From an uncultured SAR86 cluster bacterium (lineage in GTDB: Bacteria; Pseudomonadota; Gammaproteobacteria; Magnimaribacterales; D2472), in the NCBI GenBank assembly GCA_902586925.1, contig CACIJE010000002.1, positions 1-64,000 on the forward strand: DNA of 64,000 nucleotides. Direction: 5' to 3'. The notes beneath the pieces are model-generated. The model was not told the origin of the DNA, ran no database searches, and saw only the letters and a list, made by a program, of their open reading frames with translations. The position numbers and the translations under genes are program-made. Below are positions 9,529-18,779 of the stretch, one piece after another. Position 1 is the stretch's first letter. Each line of letters starts with the position of its first letter.

Positions 9529-10449
9529 ATGCCTAGGCATATAAGCTTTATATTTCCTGGTCAAGGTTCTCAACATCTTGGAATGTTGGATGAAAATCTA
9601 AAGAATTTATTACACTCACACATAGGCGAAATTAATGATTCTCTTGAATTCAATTTAATAGATATTATTGATAACGGACCAATTGAAGATTTAAACAGAA
9701 CATCTATTACACAACCAGCAATACTTTTAACGTCTTACCTTTATTTTAAAAACATTTGTGAGGAATTAGACATTATTCCTAATATTGTTTGTGGACATTC
9801 TTTGGGTGAATATTCAGCTTTGGTGGCTGCTGATTGTATTTCACTTAAAGACGGATTGTCGTTAGTTAACAAAAGAGGAATATTAATGGAAAAATGTAAA
9901 GCGGGCTCAATGTACGCTATTCTGGATACAGATATTAATGTTATTACAAACTTATGCTTAAAAGTTAAAAATAAATTAAATACTATTGTTGCTCCTGCAA
10001 ATCTTAACTCTGCATTTCAAACTGTCATTTCTGGAACAAACGAGGGAGTTGCTGAGGTTATAAAAGAGTTAAAAAATGCAGGTCATAAAAAATGCATCAA
10101 ACTTAAAGTAAGTGTCGCGTCACATTCAGAAGTAATGAATGAAACTTTGGGTAAGTTTAAAGATGAAATTAATAAACTAAAATTTACAAATCCAAGATAT
10201 GAAATAATTCATAATGTAGACTGTCAAACGGCAGATAATGTCGAAAATTTAAAGAATAAATTATTAAATCAACTCATCATGCCAGTACAATGGTCAAAAA
10301 CTATGCAATATATTCAAAAATTTAATGGTATCGTTATTGAGTGTGGACCAAGTAAAATATTATCTGGATTAGCAAAAGCTAATGGAATTGATAATGTTTT
10401 TTCAACTTCATCTGATAGTTTCTTTGATGATATAAGGACTCTATTATGA
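9529..10449 (+). CDS. fabD: Malonyl CoA-acyl carrier protein transacylase
   Basis: FIFPGQGSQHLGML, GHSLGEYSALVAA, syntenic with fabG/acpP. Confidence 0.95.
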   Translation: MPRHISFIFPGQGSQHLGMLDENLKNLLHSHIGEINDSLEFNLIDIIDNGPIEDLNRTSITQPAILLTSYLYFKNICEELDIIPNIVCGHSLGEYSALVAADCISLKDGLSLVNKRGILMEKCKAGSMYAILDTDINVITNLCLKVKNKLNTIVAPANLNSAFQTVISGTNEGVAEVIKELKNAGHKKCIKLKVSVASHSEVMNETLGKFKDEINKLKFTNPRYEIIHNVDCQTADNVENLKNKLLNQLIMPVQWSKTMQYIQKFNGIVIECGPSKILSGLAKANGIDNVFSTSSDSFFDDIRTLL

Positions 10450-11159
10450 ACAAAAATGTCTTTATTTCTGGTGCATCAAGAGGAATTGGTAAAGCAATAG
10501 CCCATCATTTTGCAAATAATAACTTTGTTGTAGTTGGTACTTCAAGAAACGAATTTGAATTTGATCAAAAAAGCGATAATTTAATTCCTCTTAAGTTAGA
10601 TGTTACTTCAAGAGATGACGTTGCTGATTGTTTTGAAATGCTGAAATCGAAAGATTTATTACCTAAAATACTAATAAATAATGCTGGAATAACTTCAGAT
10701 CAAATATTTTTAAGGATGAAAAATGAGGATTGGGACAATGTAATAAATACCAATTTAAATGGAGTATTTAACCTTTCAAAGATTTTCGTAAAAAATATGA
10801 TTAAACAAAAAGAAGGTAGAATTATAAATATATCTTCTATTTCTGGTTTAATGGGCAATCCAGGACAAGTTAATTACTCGTCATCAAAAGCAGCGTTAAA
10901 TGGATTTACTAAATCCTTAGCAAAAGAATTGGGCTCAAGAAATATCACAGTTAATTGTATTGCTCCTGGATACATTGAAACTGATATGACTTCTTATATT
11001 GATGAGAATCAAAAGAAAAAACTTTTGGAAACTATTCCATTAAAAAGACTTGGTAAATCAGAGGATGTTGCAAAATTAGTCTCATTTCTATCATCAAATG
11101 AAGCTTCATACATAACAGGTCAAACAATTTCAATTGACGGCGGTTTATTGATGTACTAA
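10446..11159 (+). CDS. fabG: 3-oxoacyl-[ACP] reductase
   Basis: SDR: SGASRGIGKAIA, NNAGIT, YSSSKAALNGFTKSLAKE, ASYITGQTISIDGGLLM. Confidence 0.95.
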   Translation: MNKNVFISGASRGIGKAIAHHFANNNFVVVGTSRNEFEFDQKSDNLIPLKLDVTSRDDVADCFEMLKSKDLLPKILINNAGITSDQIFLRMKNEDWDNVINTNLNGVFNLSKIFVKNMIKQKEGRIINISSISGLMGNPGQVNYSSSKAALNGFTKSLAKELGSRNITVNCIAPGYIETDMTSYIDENQKKKLLETIPLKRLGKSEDVAKLVSFLSSNEASYITGQTISIDGGLLMY

Positions 11160-11225
11160 TTTATATGTGCATCTTTGAACTATTAGATGTAAAATGAGTC
11201 AAATTAATAGGGTTTTGGAGTGCTT

Positions 11226-11456
11226 ATGAGTGTTGAAGATAGAGTCAAAAAAATTGTTAGCGATCAATTAGGAAAGTCAGTTGATGAAATTGAGAGCGAT
11301 TCATCATTTGTTGATGATCTTGGGGCTGATTCTTTAGATACGGTTGAACTTGTAATGGCTCTTGAAGAAGAATTTGATCTTGAAATCGCAGATGAAGATG
11401 CTGAAAAAATTTCAACAGTTAATGAAGCGGTTGATTATATTAATTCTAACTCTTAA
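11226..11456 (+). CDS. acpP: Acyl carrier protein
   Basis: [36 protein letters not shown] at 11226 preceded by GGAG (the track uses GTG 11220). Confidence 0.96.
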   Translation: MSVEDRVKKIVSDQLGKSVDEIESDSSFVDDLGADSLDTVELVMALEEEFDLEIADEDAEKISTVNEAVDYINSNS

Positions 11457-11520
11457 TAAATATATTTTTTATCAATCGAATTTAATGTTTACAATAACCT
11501 AGGTTATTCAAACATTTAAA

Positions 11521-12474
11521 ATGTATTTAATAAGATTAATTCTATTTTTATTCATATTATCAATCTCAATATATGCGCCTTATAAAGCATTTATTGGTGA
11601 CATACCTCATAAAGATAATTCAATATTAGAGGTTAATAATGGTGATACCATTAATGAAGTTCTTTCAAAATTCTTGCCCATGAACTATTTCAATATTTTT
11701 TTTTCAAAAATATATCTATATTTTAACAACATACAATCTATACAAACCGGTGAGTATCAAATTGGTAATAAACCTTTTTCAGAAATTATTTCAGCATTGC
11801 AATATGGTGATACGATAACGCATAAATTAAAAATAAATGAAGGAATTACAATTTATGAGTTAGAAAGATTAATTAATAATTCATATTTAGATAATAATTG
11901 CAGCTTTTTAAAATGTATTGAAACAGATTTACCATTCAAAGAAGGCATTATGTATCCAGACACCTATTTTTATAAAAAAGGAATGAAGTCATCTGATATA
12001 TTAATAAAAAGTTATGAAAGATTAGATGATTACTTAAATTTTAAGCTTAATGCAGAAGATACAAAAACATCATTGAAAAAAGCTGATATATTAATATTAG
12101 CATCAATTATTGAAAAAGAAGCCGGAAATAATAATGAAAAGCTAAATATTGCCAGTGTTTTTCTTAAACGATTATCCATAGGCATGAGACTGCAAGCTGA
12201 TCCAACTATCATTTATGGTTTATTACCCAATTTTGATGGCGATATAAAAAAATCTGATATTCTAGATAAAAATAATAAATACAACACATATATGATTAAC
12301 GGATTGCCACCATCACCAATATCTATATCATCCATGTCATCTATAGATGCAGCAATTGATGCAGTCCCTGGAGATTATCTATTTTTTGTTGCTGATTCGC
12401 CAACCTCACATTATTTTTCTAAGTCATATGATGAGCATCTTGAAATGATCAATCAATTAGGTCTTGATAAATGA
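11521..12474 (+). CDS. mltG: Endolytic murein transglycosylase MltG (YceG-like)
   Basis: LASIIEKEAGN, VFLKRLSIGMRLQADPTIIYG, NGLPPSPISISSMSSIDAA; upstream of tmk. Confidence 0.93.
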   Translation: MYLIRLILFLFILSISIYAPYKAFIGDIPHKDNSILEVNNGDTINEVLSKFLPMNYFNIFFSKIYLYFNNIQSIQTGEYQIGNKPFSEIISALQYGDTITHKLKINEGITIYELERLINNSYLDNNCSFLKCIETDLPFKEGIMYPDTYFYKKGMKSSDILIKSYERLDDYLNFKLNAEDTKTSLKKADILILASIIEKEAGNNNEKLNIASVFLKRLSIGMRLQADPTIIYGLLPNFDGDIKKSDILDKNNKYNTYMINGLPPSPISISSMSSIDAAIDAVPGDYLFFVADSPTSHYFSKSYDEHLEMINQLGLDK

Positions 12475-13061
12475 AAATTATTTCATTTGAGGGCATTGAG
12501 GGAGTTGGAAAATCTACTCAAATAAAACTGCTAAAAGATTATCTTGAATCAAAACATTTTCTTGTTGATACGTATAGGGAACCTGGTTCAACTGATGCTG
12601 GTGAAAAAATAAGAGATATTTTGTTAAATTCTAAAAATCAATTGTCAGATGAAGCCGAGCTTTTATTAATGTTTGCTTCAAGAGCTGAACTCATAAAACA
12701 GAAAATACAAACCAGCAAGTCAGATTATTTACTCTTAGATAGATTTTATGATGCCTCAATCGCATATCAGGGATACGGAAGAAAGTTATCTATCTCATTT
12801 ATCGAGTCGCTTATCTCATTTATTAATTGCCCAATTCCAGATTTAAGTATATTGCTAGATATTTCTGTTGAAGAAGGCTTTTCAAGAAAAACAAATGACC
12901 AAATTGATAGGATAGAATCCTCAAGCAAAATTTTTTTTCAACACGTAAGAGAAGGCTATATTAAGATTGCTAAAGATCATAAAGATAGATTTATAAAAAT
13001 AAATGCCTCTATGGATATTGAAGAAATTCATCACTCAATTATTAATCATATAAACCTATAA
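12471..13061 (+). CDS. tmk: Thymidylate kinase
   Basis: FEGIEGVGKSTQIKLLKDYL, YREPGSTDAGEKIRDILL, LLDRFYDASIAYQGYGR. Confidence 0.96.
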   Translation: MKIISFEGIEGVGKSTQIKLLKDYLESKHFLVDTYREPGSTDAGEKIRDILLNSKNQLSDEAELLLMFASRAELIKQKIQTSKSDYLLLDRFYDASIAYQGYGRKLSISFIESLISFINCPIPDLSILLDISVEEGFSRKTNDQIDRIESSSKIFFQHVREGYIKIAKDHKDRFIKINASMDIEEIHHSIINHINL

Positions 13062-13063
13062 AT

Positions 13064-14044
13064 ATGAATATATCTAATTACGATTGGCTTGAAAAAATTT
13101 ATAACAGAATAAATTTTGATAAATTACCTCATGGAATAATCATCAATGGTCCAGATGGTATTGGTAAACAAATACTCGCAACACATATTGCTCAAAACCT
13201 TTTATTGAATAAAACAACAAAAACTTATAACAAGGATTTGGTTGATTCGAATACTCATCCTGATTTATTTATTTTAAATAAAGATAAAATTCTTCTGAAA
13301 CATATAACATATAGAAAAACTGTTAAAAAAGAAGACTGGGACGAACAGTTGGGAGATAGAAATATTAACCAGTTCTTATCAGTAACTCCTTCTGTAGCAA
13401 TTAATAAAGTTGTAATTATATTGAATGCCCAAAATATGAATCTTGCATCTCAAAATGCAATACTTAAATCACTTGAGGAACCCTCACCAAATTCATTTAT
13501 AGTTTTTACAATTAACAGACCAATGTCAATGTTAAAAACTGTCTATAGTCGATGTCAAATAATAAGTATTCCAAGTCTAGATGAGGCCTCAAAAGACCAA
13601 TGGCTCAATAAAAACGGAATTTCTGACTATAATTCAAGTCATTTTCCAAGTTTTATATCTCCATTGAAAATTCTTGAAGAGATTCAAGATAATCAACATT
13701 TAAATTTTATAGATTTTATTCAAATCATTTCTGATTTTATTGAAAATAAAATTGATTGTAATTTTGCAATTAAAAAAATTGGTAATTTGAATATTGATCT
13801 AATTACAAAAACAAATTACCTTGTTGAATTTCTAAAAATCATTCTTAAATCTCGAATGTTATCAGAGGAGTTATCTGGTTTATATAAGAAATTTAATGCC
13901 TCAAAATTTAATAATTTAAAGTTATCAAATATATTGAATGATTTAAACGATTTAAGAAGTGATTATTTTAAGGTCCCTCAAATAAATGAAACTCATGTTC
14001 TAAATTATTTTTTGAGTGAGTTAAAGAGTTCTATTAAGATATAG
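13064..14044 (+). CDS. holB: DNA polymerase III subunit delta'
   Basis: GPDGIGKQ Walker A, THPDLFIL, QNAILKSLEEPSPNSFIVFTINRPMSMLKTVYSRCQ; downstream of tmk. Confidence 0.92.
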   Translation: MNISNYDWLEKIYNRINFDKLPHGIIINGPDGIGKQILATHIAQNLLLNKTTKTYNKDLVDSNTHPDLFILNKDKILLKHITYRKTVKKEDWDEQLGDRNINQFLSVTPSVAINKVVIILNAQNMNLASQNAILKSLEEPSPNSFIVFTINRPMSMLKTVYSRCQIISIPSLDEASKDQWLNKNGISDYNSSHFPSFISPLKILEEIQDNQHLNFIDFIQIISDFIENKIDCNFAIKKIGNLNIDLITKTNYLVEFLKIILKSRMLSEELSGLYKKFNASKFNNLKLSNILNDLNDLRSDYFKVPQINETHVLNYFLSELKSSIKI

Positions 14045-14080
14045 TTACAACCTTATTAATAACTATTGTTATAATAAATT

Positions 14081-14311
14081 ATGAGTAAAAAAGTTGAAAT
14101 ATATTCTAAATCTAATTGTTCATTTTGTGTTATGGCAATGAATTTTTTTGATGCAAAGGGCATTAAGTACGATGTCTATTCTTGTGATGATCCTAATATT
14201 TTTCAAGAAATGTTAACAAGAAATCCTCAAGCAAGAACCGTACCTCAAATTTTTATAGATGATAAATTAATTGGTGGTTATACTGATTTAGTCGAAAATT
14301 ATACGGAATAA
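14081..14311 (+). CDS. Glutaredoxin
   Basis: 76 aa; EIYSKSNCSFCVMAMNFF, RTVPQIFIDDKLIGGYTDL. Confidence 0.92.
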   Translation: MSKKVEIYSKSNCSFCVMAMNFFDAKGIKYDVYSCDDPNIFQEMLTRNPQARTVPQIFIDDKLIGGYTDLVENYTE

Positions 14312-14316
14312 AAAAC

Positions 14317-16011
14317 ATGGAACAATTTAATACTTTTTTAGTATTGCTTGATAGCAATCTTAGTGGTTCTTGGTGGTTTCCTGCACTTTTAATAGGCACA
14401 GGTATATTTTTTACTATTTACTTAGGTTTTCCTCAATTTAAATACTTTAAGAGTGCATTTAAAATTGTTTCTGGTAAAAATAAAGATGAATCAGATGGAG
14501 AAACAACAGGATTTCAAGCACTTACAACTGCTATGTCTGGTGCTGTTGGTACTGGAAATATTGGTGGAGTTGCTTTAGCAATATGGACAGGTGGTCCGGC
14601 AGCAATATTTTGGATGTGGATTACAGCAATATTTGGAATGACAACTAAATATGTTGAAGTAACACTTGGACATAAATACAGAACTAAATTAAGTGATGGC
14701 TCAATATCAGGTGGACCAATGTATTACATTGAACAAGGTCTTGACTTTAAATGGAATGGTATAAAGTTTCCATCCAAATTCGTAGCAATTTTATTTGCTT
14801 TTTTCATGATGATAACTGCTATTGGTTCTGGAAATATGCCACAAATCAACAATATCGCGCTTGTAATGAATACAGAATTCTCAATACCAAAGTTATTTAC
14901 AGGATTATTTCTAGGAATTTTGTTATGGATAATTATTATTGGCGGAATAAAAAGAATTGCATCAGTAGCAAGTAAAATTATTCCTATTATGGGCTTAATA
15001 TATTTTGGTGGCGCCTTGATAATACTCATAGAAAATTATCAGAATGTTATTCCATCATTTAATGCAATATTTTCACAATTATTCACTGGCTCTGCAGCAG
15101 TTGGAGGATTTCTAGGCGCCAGCTTTGCAATGAGTTTAAAATATGGAGTTGCAAGAGGACTTTATTCAAATGAAGCTGGTCAGGGCTCATCACCAATCGC
15201 CCATGCATCGTCAAAGAATAAATCAATTGATCAGGGAGTCGTTTCAATTTTAGAACCTTTTATAGATACAATTGTAGTATGTAGTGTTACAGCATTAGTA
15301 ATTTTATCCAGTGGGGTTTGGACACAAAAATTTGATACTACTTTTTCAAAAACAGATTTAGTTATTCTTCAAGGTACTTACAGTGATGAAAAAAATATTG
15401 ATGGAACATATTTGTATCCTAATCAAATCAATGAGCTTACAAATTATGTTCAATCAATTAGTTCGAATGTAATTGAATATAATGGACTACTCGAAGTTAT
15501 AGAGGGATCAATAACTGACAAAAATATTACAGTTATTCATTCAAGATCTATTGCTGAAGATATAACTGTAAGAGATAGTGATTTTGATGGTGAGTTATAT
15601 TCAGGCTCAGTTAAAGTAGTAAACGGAAAATTGGCAGAACAAGTTGTATTTAGTGGAAAATCTCTTGTTAGTTCTGCTGAACTAACAGCAAAGGCATTCT
15701 CACAGGGAATTATGGGTGAATGGGGTGGAAAACTTGTTGCAATAGCTCTCTTGTTATTTGCTTTCTCTACCTCGATAACATGGTGTTATTACGGTGATAG
15801 GTCAACTGCGTACATTTTCGGAGAAAGGGGTGTGATATGGTATAGAAACTTTTATGTGCTTTGTTTTGTGCTTGCAGCTGTAATTGATACTACTGTTGTA
15901 TGGAATATTGCATATGTAGTTGTTGCATTGGTATCAATTCCTAATCTAATTGCTATGTTTTTTCTTCGAAAAGAAATGAAGATTTTATCAGACGAATTTG
16001 TAATTAAATAA
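14317..16011 (+). CDS. AGCS-family alanine/glycine:sodium symporter with a large soluble insertion
   Basis: TTAMSGAVGTGNIGGVALAIWTGGPAAIFWMW, FGMTTKYVEVTLGHKYR, GLYSNEAGQGSSPIAHA, FSTSITWCYYGDRSTAYIFG. Confidence 0.93.
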   Translation: MEQFNTFLVLLDSNLSGSWWFPALLIGTGIFFTIYLGFPQFKYFKSAFKIVSGKNKDESDGETTGFQALTTAMSGAVGTGNIGGVALAIWTGGPAAIFWMWITAIFGMTTKYVEVTLGHKYRTKLSDGSISGGPMYYIEQGLDFKWNGIKFPSKFVAILFAFFMMITAIGSGNMPQINNIALVMNTEFSIPKLFTGLFLGILLWIIIIGGIKRIASVASKIIPIMGLIYFGGALIILIENYQNVIPSFNAIFSQLFTGSAAVGGFLGASFAMSLKYGVARGLYSNEAGQGSSPIAHASSKNKSIDQGVVSILEPFIDTIVVCSVTALVILSSGVWTQKFDTTFSKTDLVILQGTYSDEKNIDGTYLYPNQINELTNYVQSISSNVIEYNGLLEVIEGSITDKNITVIHSRSIAEDITVRDSDFDGELYSGSVKVVNGKLAEQVVFSGKSLVSSAELTAKAFSQGIMGEWGGKLVAIALLLFAFSTSITWCYYGDRSTAYIFGERGVIWYRNFYVLCFVLAAVIDTTVVWNIAYVVVALVSIPNLIAMFFLRKEMKILSDEFVIK

Positions 16012-16030
16012 AATACATAATTTATTCATA

Positions 16031-17017
16031 ATGCATAACTTAAGATATTTTATTTTTCTTATAGTGGTTTCATGTGGTGGAGGATCATCGTCTGTAATAG
16101 ATAATGAAAATACTTTTGATAATTCTGAATTTGGATATGTTTATATCCCACCAACTGGTAAATCTAATGAAAACTGTGTTTCAAAAAGCACCAATGCTAC
16201 ATGGCAAGAAGATTTTACAAACTCAGAATTAGATAATTCTAAATGGTCATATGATGAAGGCTGCAACAATAACGGCGGAGGGTGCAACGGAAATAATGAA
16301 TATCAAAACTATACTGCAAACGATAAAGAAAATTTGTTTATTGAAAATGGATTATTAAAAATTCAACCAATATATGAGATAAATACAGGCTCTGATAACG
16401 TCACTCAGAATTTTACATCCGCAAAAATTATGACAAAAGAGAAATTTGCTATTAAAGTTAACTCCAGAGTAACAGCATGTTTTAGAGTACCTGAAGGAAC
16501 AGGTTTATGGCCAGCAATATGGATGTTGCCATTTGATAATACTCCTTGGCCTAGCGGTGGTGAAATTGATTTATTAGAAGCAAAAGGTCGATCATATCCT
16601 GTTGATGGGCTCCCCGATCAATCAACAATCGTCAGTTCAGCTGTTCATTTTGGAACAGAATGGCCTGATCATAGGTATATAGTTAATGAATTTAATTCAT
16701 CTATAGATAATTCATTTCAAGATTATTTTCATTCAGTCACTTTAATTTTTCTTCAAGACAAAATTGATATTTATATTGATGGTGAGACATCACCACATCT
16801 ATCAATTGACCCATTTATCTATCCTCTAAATCAATATAATTATCCATTTAACAGAGAATATTACTTAATCTTAAATGTAGCTGTTGGAGGTAATTTTGAC
16901 GGTGGTCGTGTTGAACCCTCAGAAATTTGTAATGATCCAAATTGTTCAAACTTTAATGAAGATCCAGATTCTAAAAGATTGTTAATTGATTGGATAGAAT
17001 ATGAAAAGTTAGATTAA
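16031..17017 (+). CDS. Glycoside hydrolase family 16, laminarinase-like, putative lipoprotein
   Basis: Lipobox-like LIVVSCGGG; NNEYQNYT; GTGLWPAIWMLP; catalytic-type motif GGEIDLLEAKG; VAVGGNFDGG. Confidence 0.9.
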   Translation: MHNLRYFIFLIVVSCGGGSSSVIDNENTFDNSEFGYVYIPPTGKSNENCVSKSTNATWQEDFTNSELDNSKWSYDEGCNNNGGGCNGNNEYQNYTANDKENLFIENGLLKIQPIYEINTGSDNVTQNFTSAKIMTKEKFAIKVNSRVTACFRVPEGTGLWPAIWMLPFDNTPWPSGGEIDLLEAKGRSYPVDGLPDQSTIVSSAVHFGTEWPDHRYIVNEFNSSIDNSFQDYFHSVTLIFLQDKIDIYIDGETSPHLSIDPFIYPLNQYNYPFNREYYLILNVAVGGNFDGGRVEPSEICNDPNCSNFNEDPDSKRLLIDWIEYEKLD

Positions 17018-18021
17018 TTTTTTTGAAGCAGAGAAATGATTTCTAAATGTTGGGTATTAGGAAATTGATCAAAAAGTTCTATTTTTTTGATTTTGTGTTT
17101 TCTTAAAAAATTGATATCTCTTAAATAAGTTTCAGGATTGCAAGAAATATAGATTATATTCTTAAAATTACCAACCATTTCAATTGTTTTTTTAGTCAAA
17201 CCTGATCTTGGAGGATCTACAAGTACATGAGAAAAATTATATTTATCAATATTAATACCTTTTGTTCGATTGAACTTCCTTCCCATTAATAATTCATATA
17301 CTTCATCATCTGAAAGCCTCACATTAGTAACATTAAAAATATTATTTTTATCTAATCCTATTTTTATACATTTAATAGAATCTCTATTATTTTCAGAAGC
17401 TAAAATTTTATTACAAGAGTATGATATCGGCATAGTAAATGTGCCAACACCACAATATAACTCAAGAATATCATCTGCATCATCTATGAATTCAACTACT
17501 TTTTTAATCATATAATCCAACAAAAACTTGTTAGGTTGATAAAAACAATTGTCTGTTTGGTATAGATTTATGTTTTTATATTCAATAGCACTCTTAAAAT
17601 ATTTACTTGAGGTTGAGAATAAAAAGTTTTTTGATCTTAATATCATCTTAATATTAAGTTGTGATGACAAATTTTTAATTTCATTTATCAAATCATCACT
17701 AATTTCTTTGTGATAAATCAAAGTTACCATTACCTCATTTAAATTATTTGTTCTAAAATTTACTTGAAACAGTTTAGTTTTGATCATTTTTGACTTATTT
17801 ATTTGCTCCAATAAAATTGGCATTAAGTATTGTATTTGCCTAGCAGCACTCCTAAAAGTAGCTATATAAATTTTTTCTGAGCCTTGATACATAACGTATT
17901 TATCATTTTGATAAGTAAATTCACATCTGTTTCTATAAGACGAGGATGGACTAAAATATGTAATTACTTTATTGGGAAATATAGAATTTAATTCTTTTTT
18001 AAATCTTTCTAATTTATTCAT
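17014..18021 (-). CDS. trmA: tRNA (uracil(54)-C5)-methyltransferase
   Basis: LELYCGVGTFTMPIS, VDPPRSGL, IIYISCNPETYLRDINFL; length and C-terminus match TrmA. Confidence 0.92.
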   Translation of the reverse strand: MNKLERFKKELNSIFPNKVITYFSPSSSYRNRCEFTYQNDKYVMYQGSEKIYIATFRSAARQIQYLMPILLEQINKSKMIKTKLFQVNFRTNNLNEVMVTLIYHKEISDDLINEIKNLSSQLNIKMILRSKNFLFSTSSKYFKSAIEYKNINLYQTDNCFYQPNKFLLDYMIKKVVEFIDDADDILELYCGVGTFTMPISYSCNKILASENNRDSIKCIKIGLDKNNIFNVTNVRLSDDEVYELLMGRKFNRTKGINIDKYNFSHVLVDPPRSGLTKKTIEMVGNFKNIIYISCNPETYLRDINFLRKHKIKKIELFDQFPNTQHLEIISLLQKN

Positions 18022-18182
18022 ATAATTGAAATTGTAATAATTAAAATTAGTACTATAAAAACAATATTAAGTGTTATGAATAAAAATATTACTTTCATCA
18101 AAGTTATATTTTTAAGATCTTTAGAAAGTTGTTCTTTTTTCCTTATTCCTAAAAAAGAACTTATAATTCTTAATAACCACAT
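18018..18182 (-). CDS. Small DUF2970-like membrane protein (54 aa, not in the ORF track)
   Basis: Hand translation from ATG at 18182: MWLLRIISSFLGIRKKEQLSKDLKNITLMKVIFLFITLNIVFIVLILIITISII; stop overlaps the trmA ATG (ATGA). Length and pattern (W...FGV-like segment, charged linker, single TM helix) resemble DUF2970. Confidence 0.7.
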   Translation of the reverse strand: MWLLRIISSFLGIRKKEQLSKDLKNITLMKVIFLFITLNIVFIVLILIITISII

Positions 18183-18188
18183 TTATAC

Positions 18189-18779
18189 ATGAGTAAATTA
18201 ATTAACATTACAAGGTCTGCTGAAGAATATCTTGCTAAATTAATACAAGACAAAAACGAAACAGATTTATCAATAAGAATCTTCATATCTGATCCTGGTA
18301 CTCCCAAAGCTGAGACTTGTCTAGCATATTGTAAACCAGATGAATCAATGCCTGATGACATAATTATCAATTTGGAGCTTATTAATGTAAATCTTGAAAA
18401 AAGAAGCATACCATTTTTGAAAGACTGCGAAGTAAATTTTGATAATGATACTTTTGGGGGTCAACTTACAATTAAGGCCCCAAATGCTAGAGTGCCAAAT
18501 ATTTCACCTGATAGTCCTGTTGAGGATCGGATAAACTATGTAATTTATAATGAAATCAATCCGATGTTGGAATCTCATGGTGGAGAGGTCAGTCTCGTAG
18601 AATTCAATAATGAAAATATTGCAGTTTTACAATTTGGAGGTGGTTGTCAAGGTTGTGGAATGGTTGACTTAACCTTAAAAGATGGAATTGAAAAAACTCT
18701 AGTCGAACAGATTCCTGAAGTAAAAGCAGTTAAAGACACAACAGATCATTCTGTAAATGATAACGCATATTATAAATAA
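18189..18779 (+). CDS. nfuA: Fe-S biogenesis protein NfuA
   Basis: N-terminal degenerate A-type domain plus NfuA C-terminus NPMLESHGGEVSLVEF...LQFGGGCQGCGMVDLTLKDGIEKTL. Confidence 0.95.
   Translation: MSKLINITRSAEEYLAKLIQDKNETDLSIRIFISDPGTPKAETCLAYCKPDESMPDDIIINLELINVNLEKRSIPFLKDCEVNFDNDTFGGQLTIKAPNARVPNISPDSPVEDRINYVIYNEINPMLESHGGEVSLVEFNNENIAVLQFGGGCQGCGMVDLTLKDGIEKTLVEQIPEVKAVKDTTDHSVNDNAYYK

Noticed and set aside
14053-14077. Inverted repeat TTATTAATAAC-TATT-GTTATAATAA before the glutaredoxin gene
   Set aside because: Pure A/T-rich complementarity expected in this composition and overlapping a likely -10 element; not claimed as an operator or terminator.
14724-15029. ORFs inside the AGCS gene on both strands
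   Set aside because: Fully contained in a well-supported transporter CDS; no family resemblance.
18170-18409. 79-aa minus-strand ORF near trmA/nfuA
   Set aside because: Antisense to nfuA; the real minus-strand gene here is the DUF2970-like ORF in a different frame.
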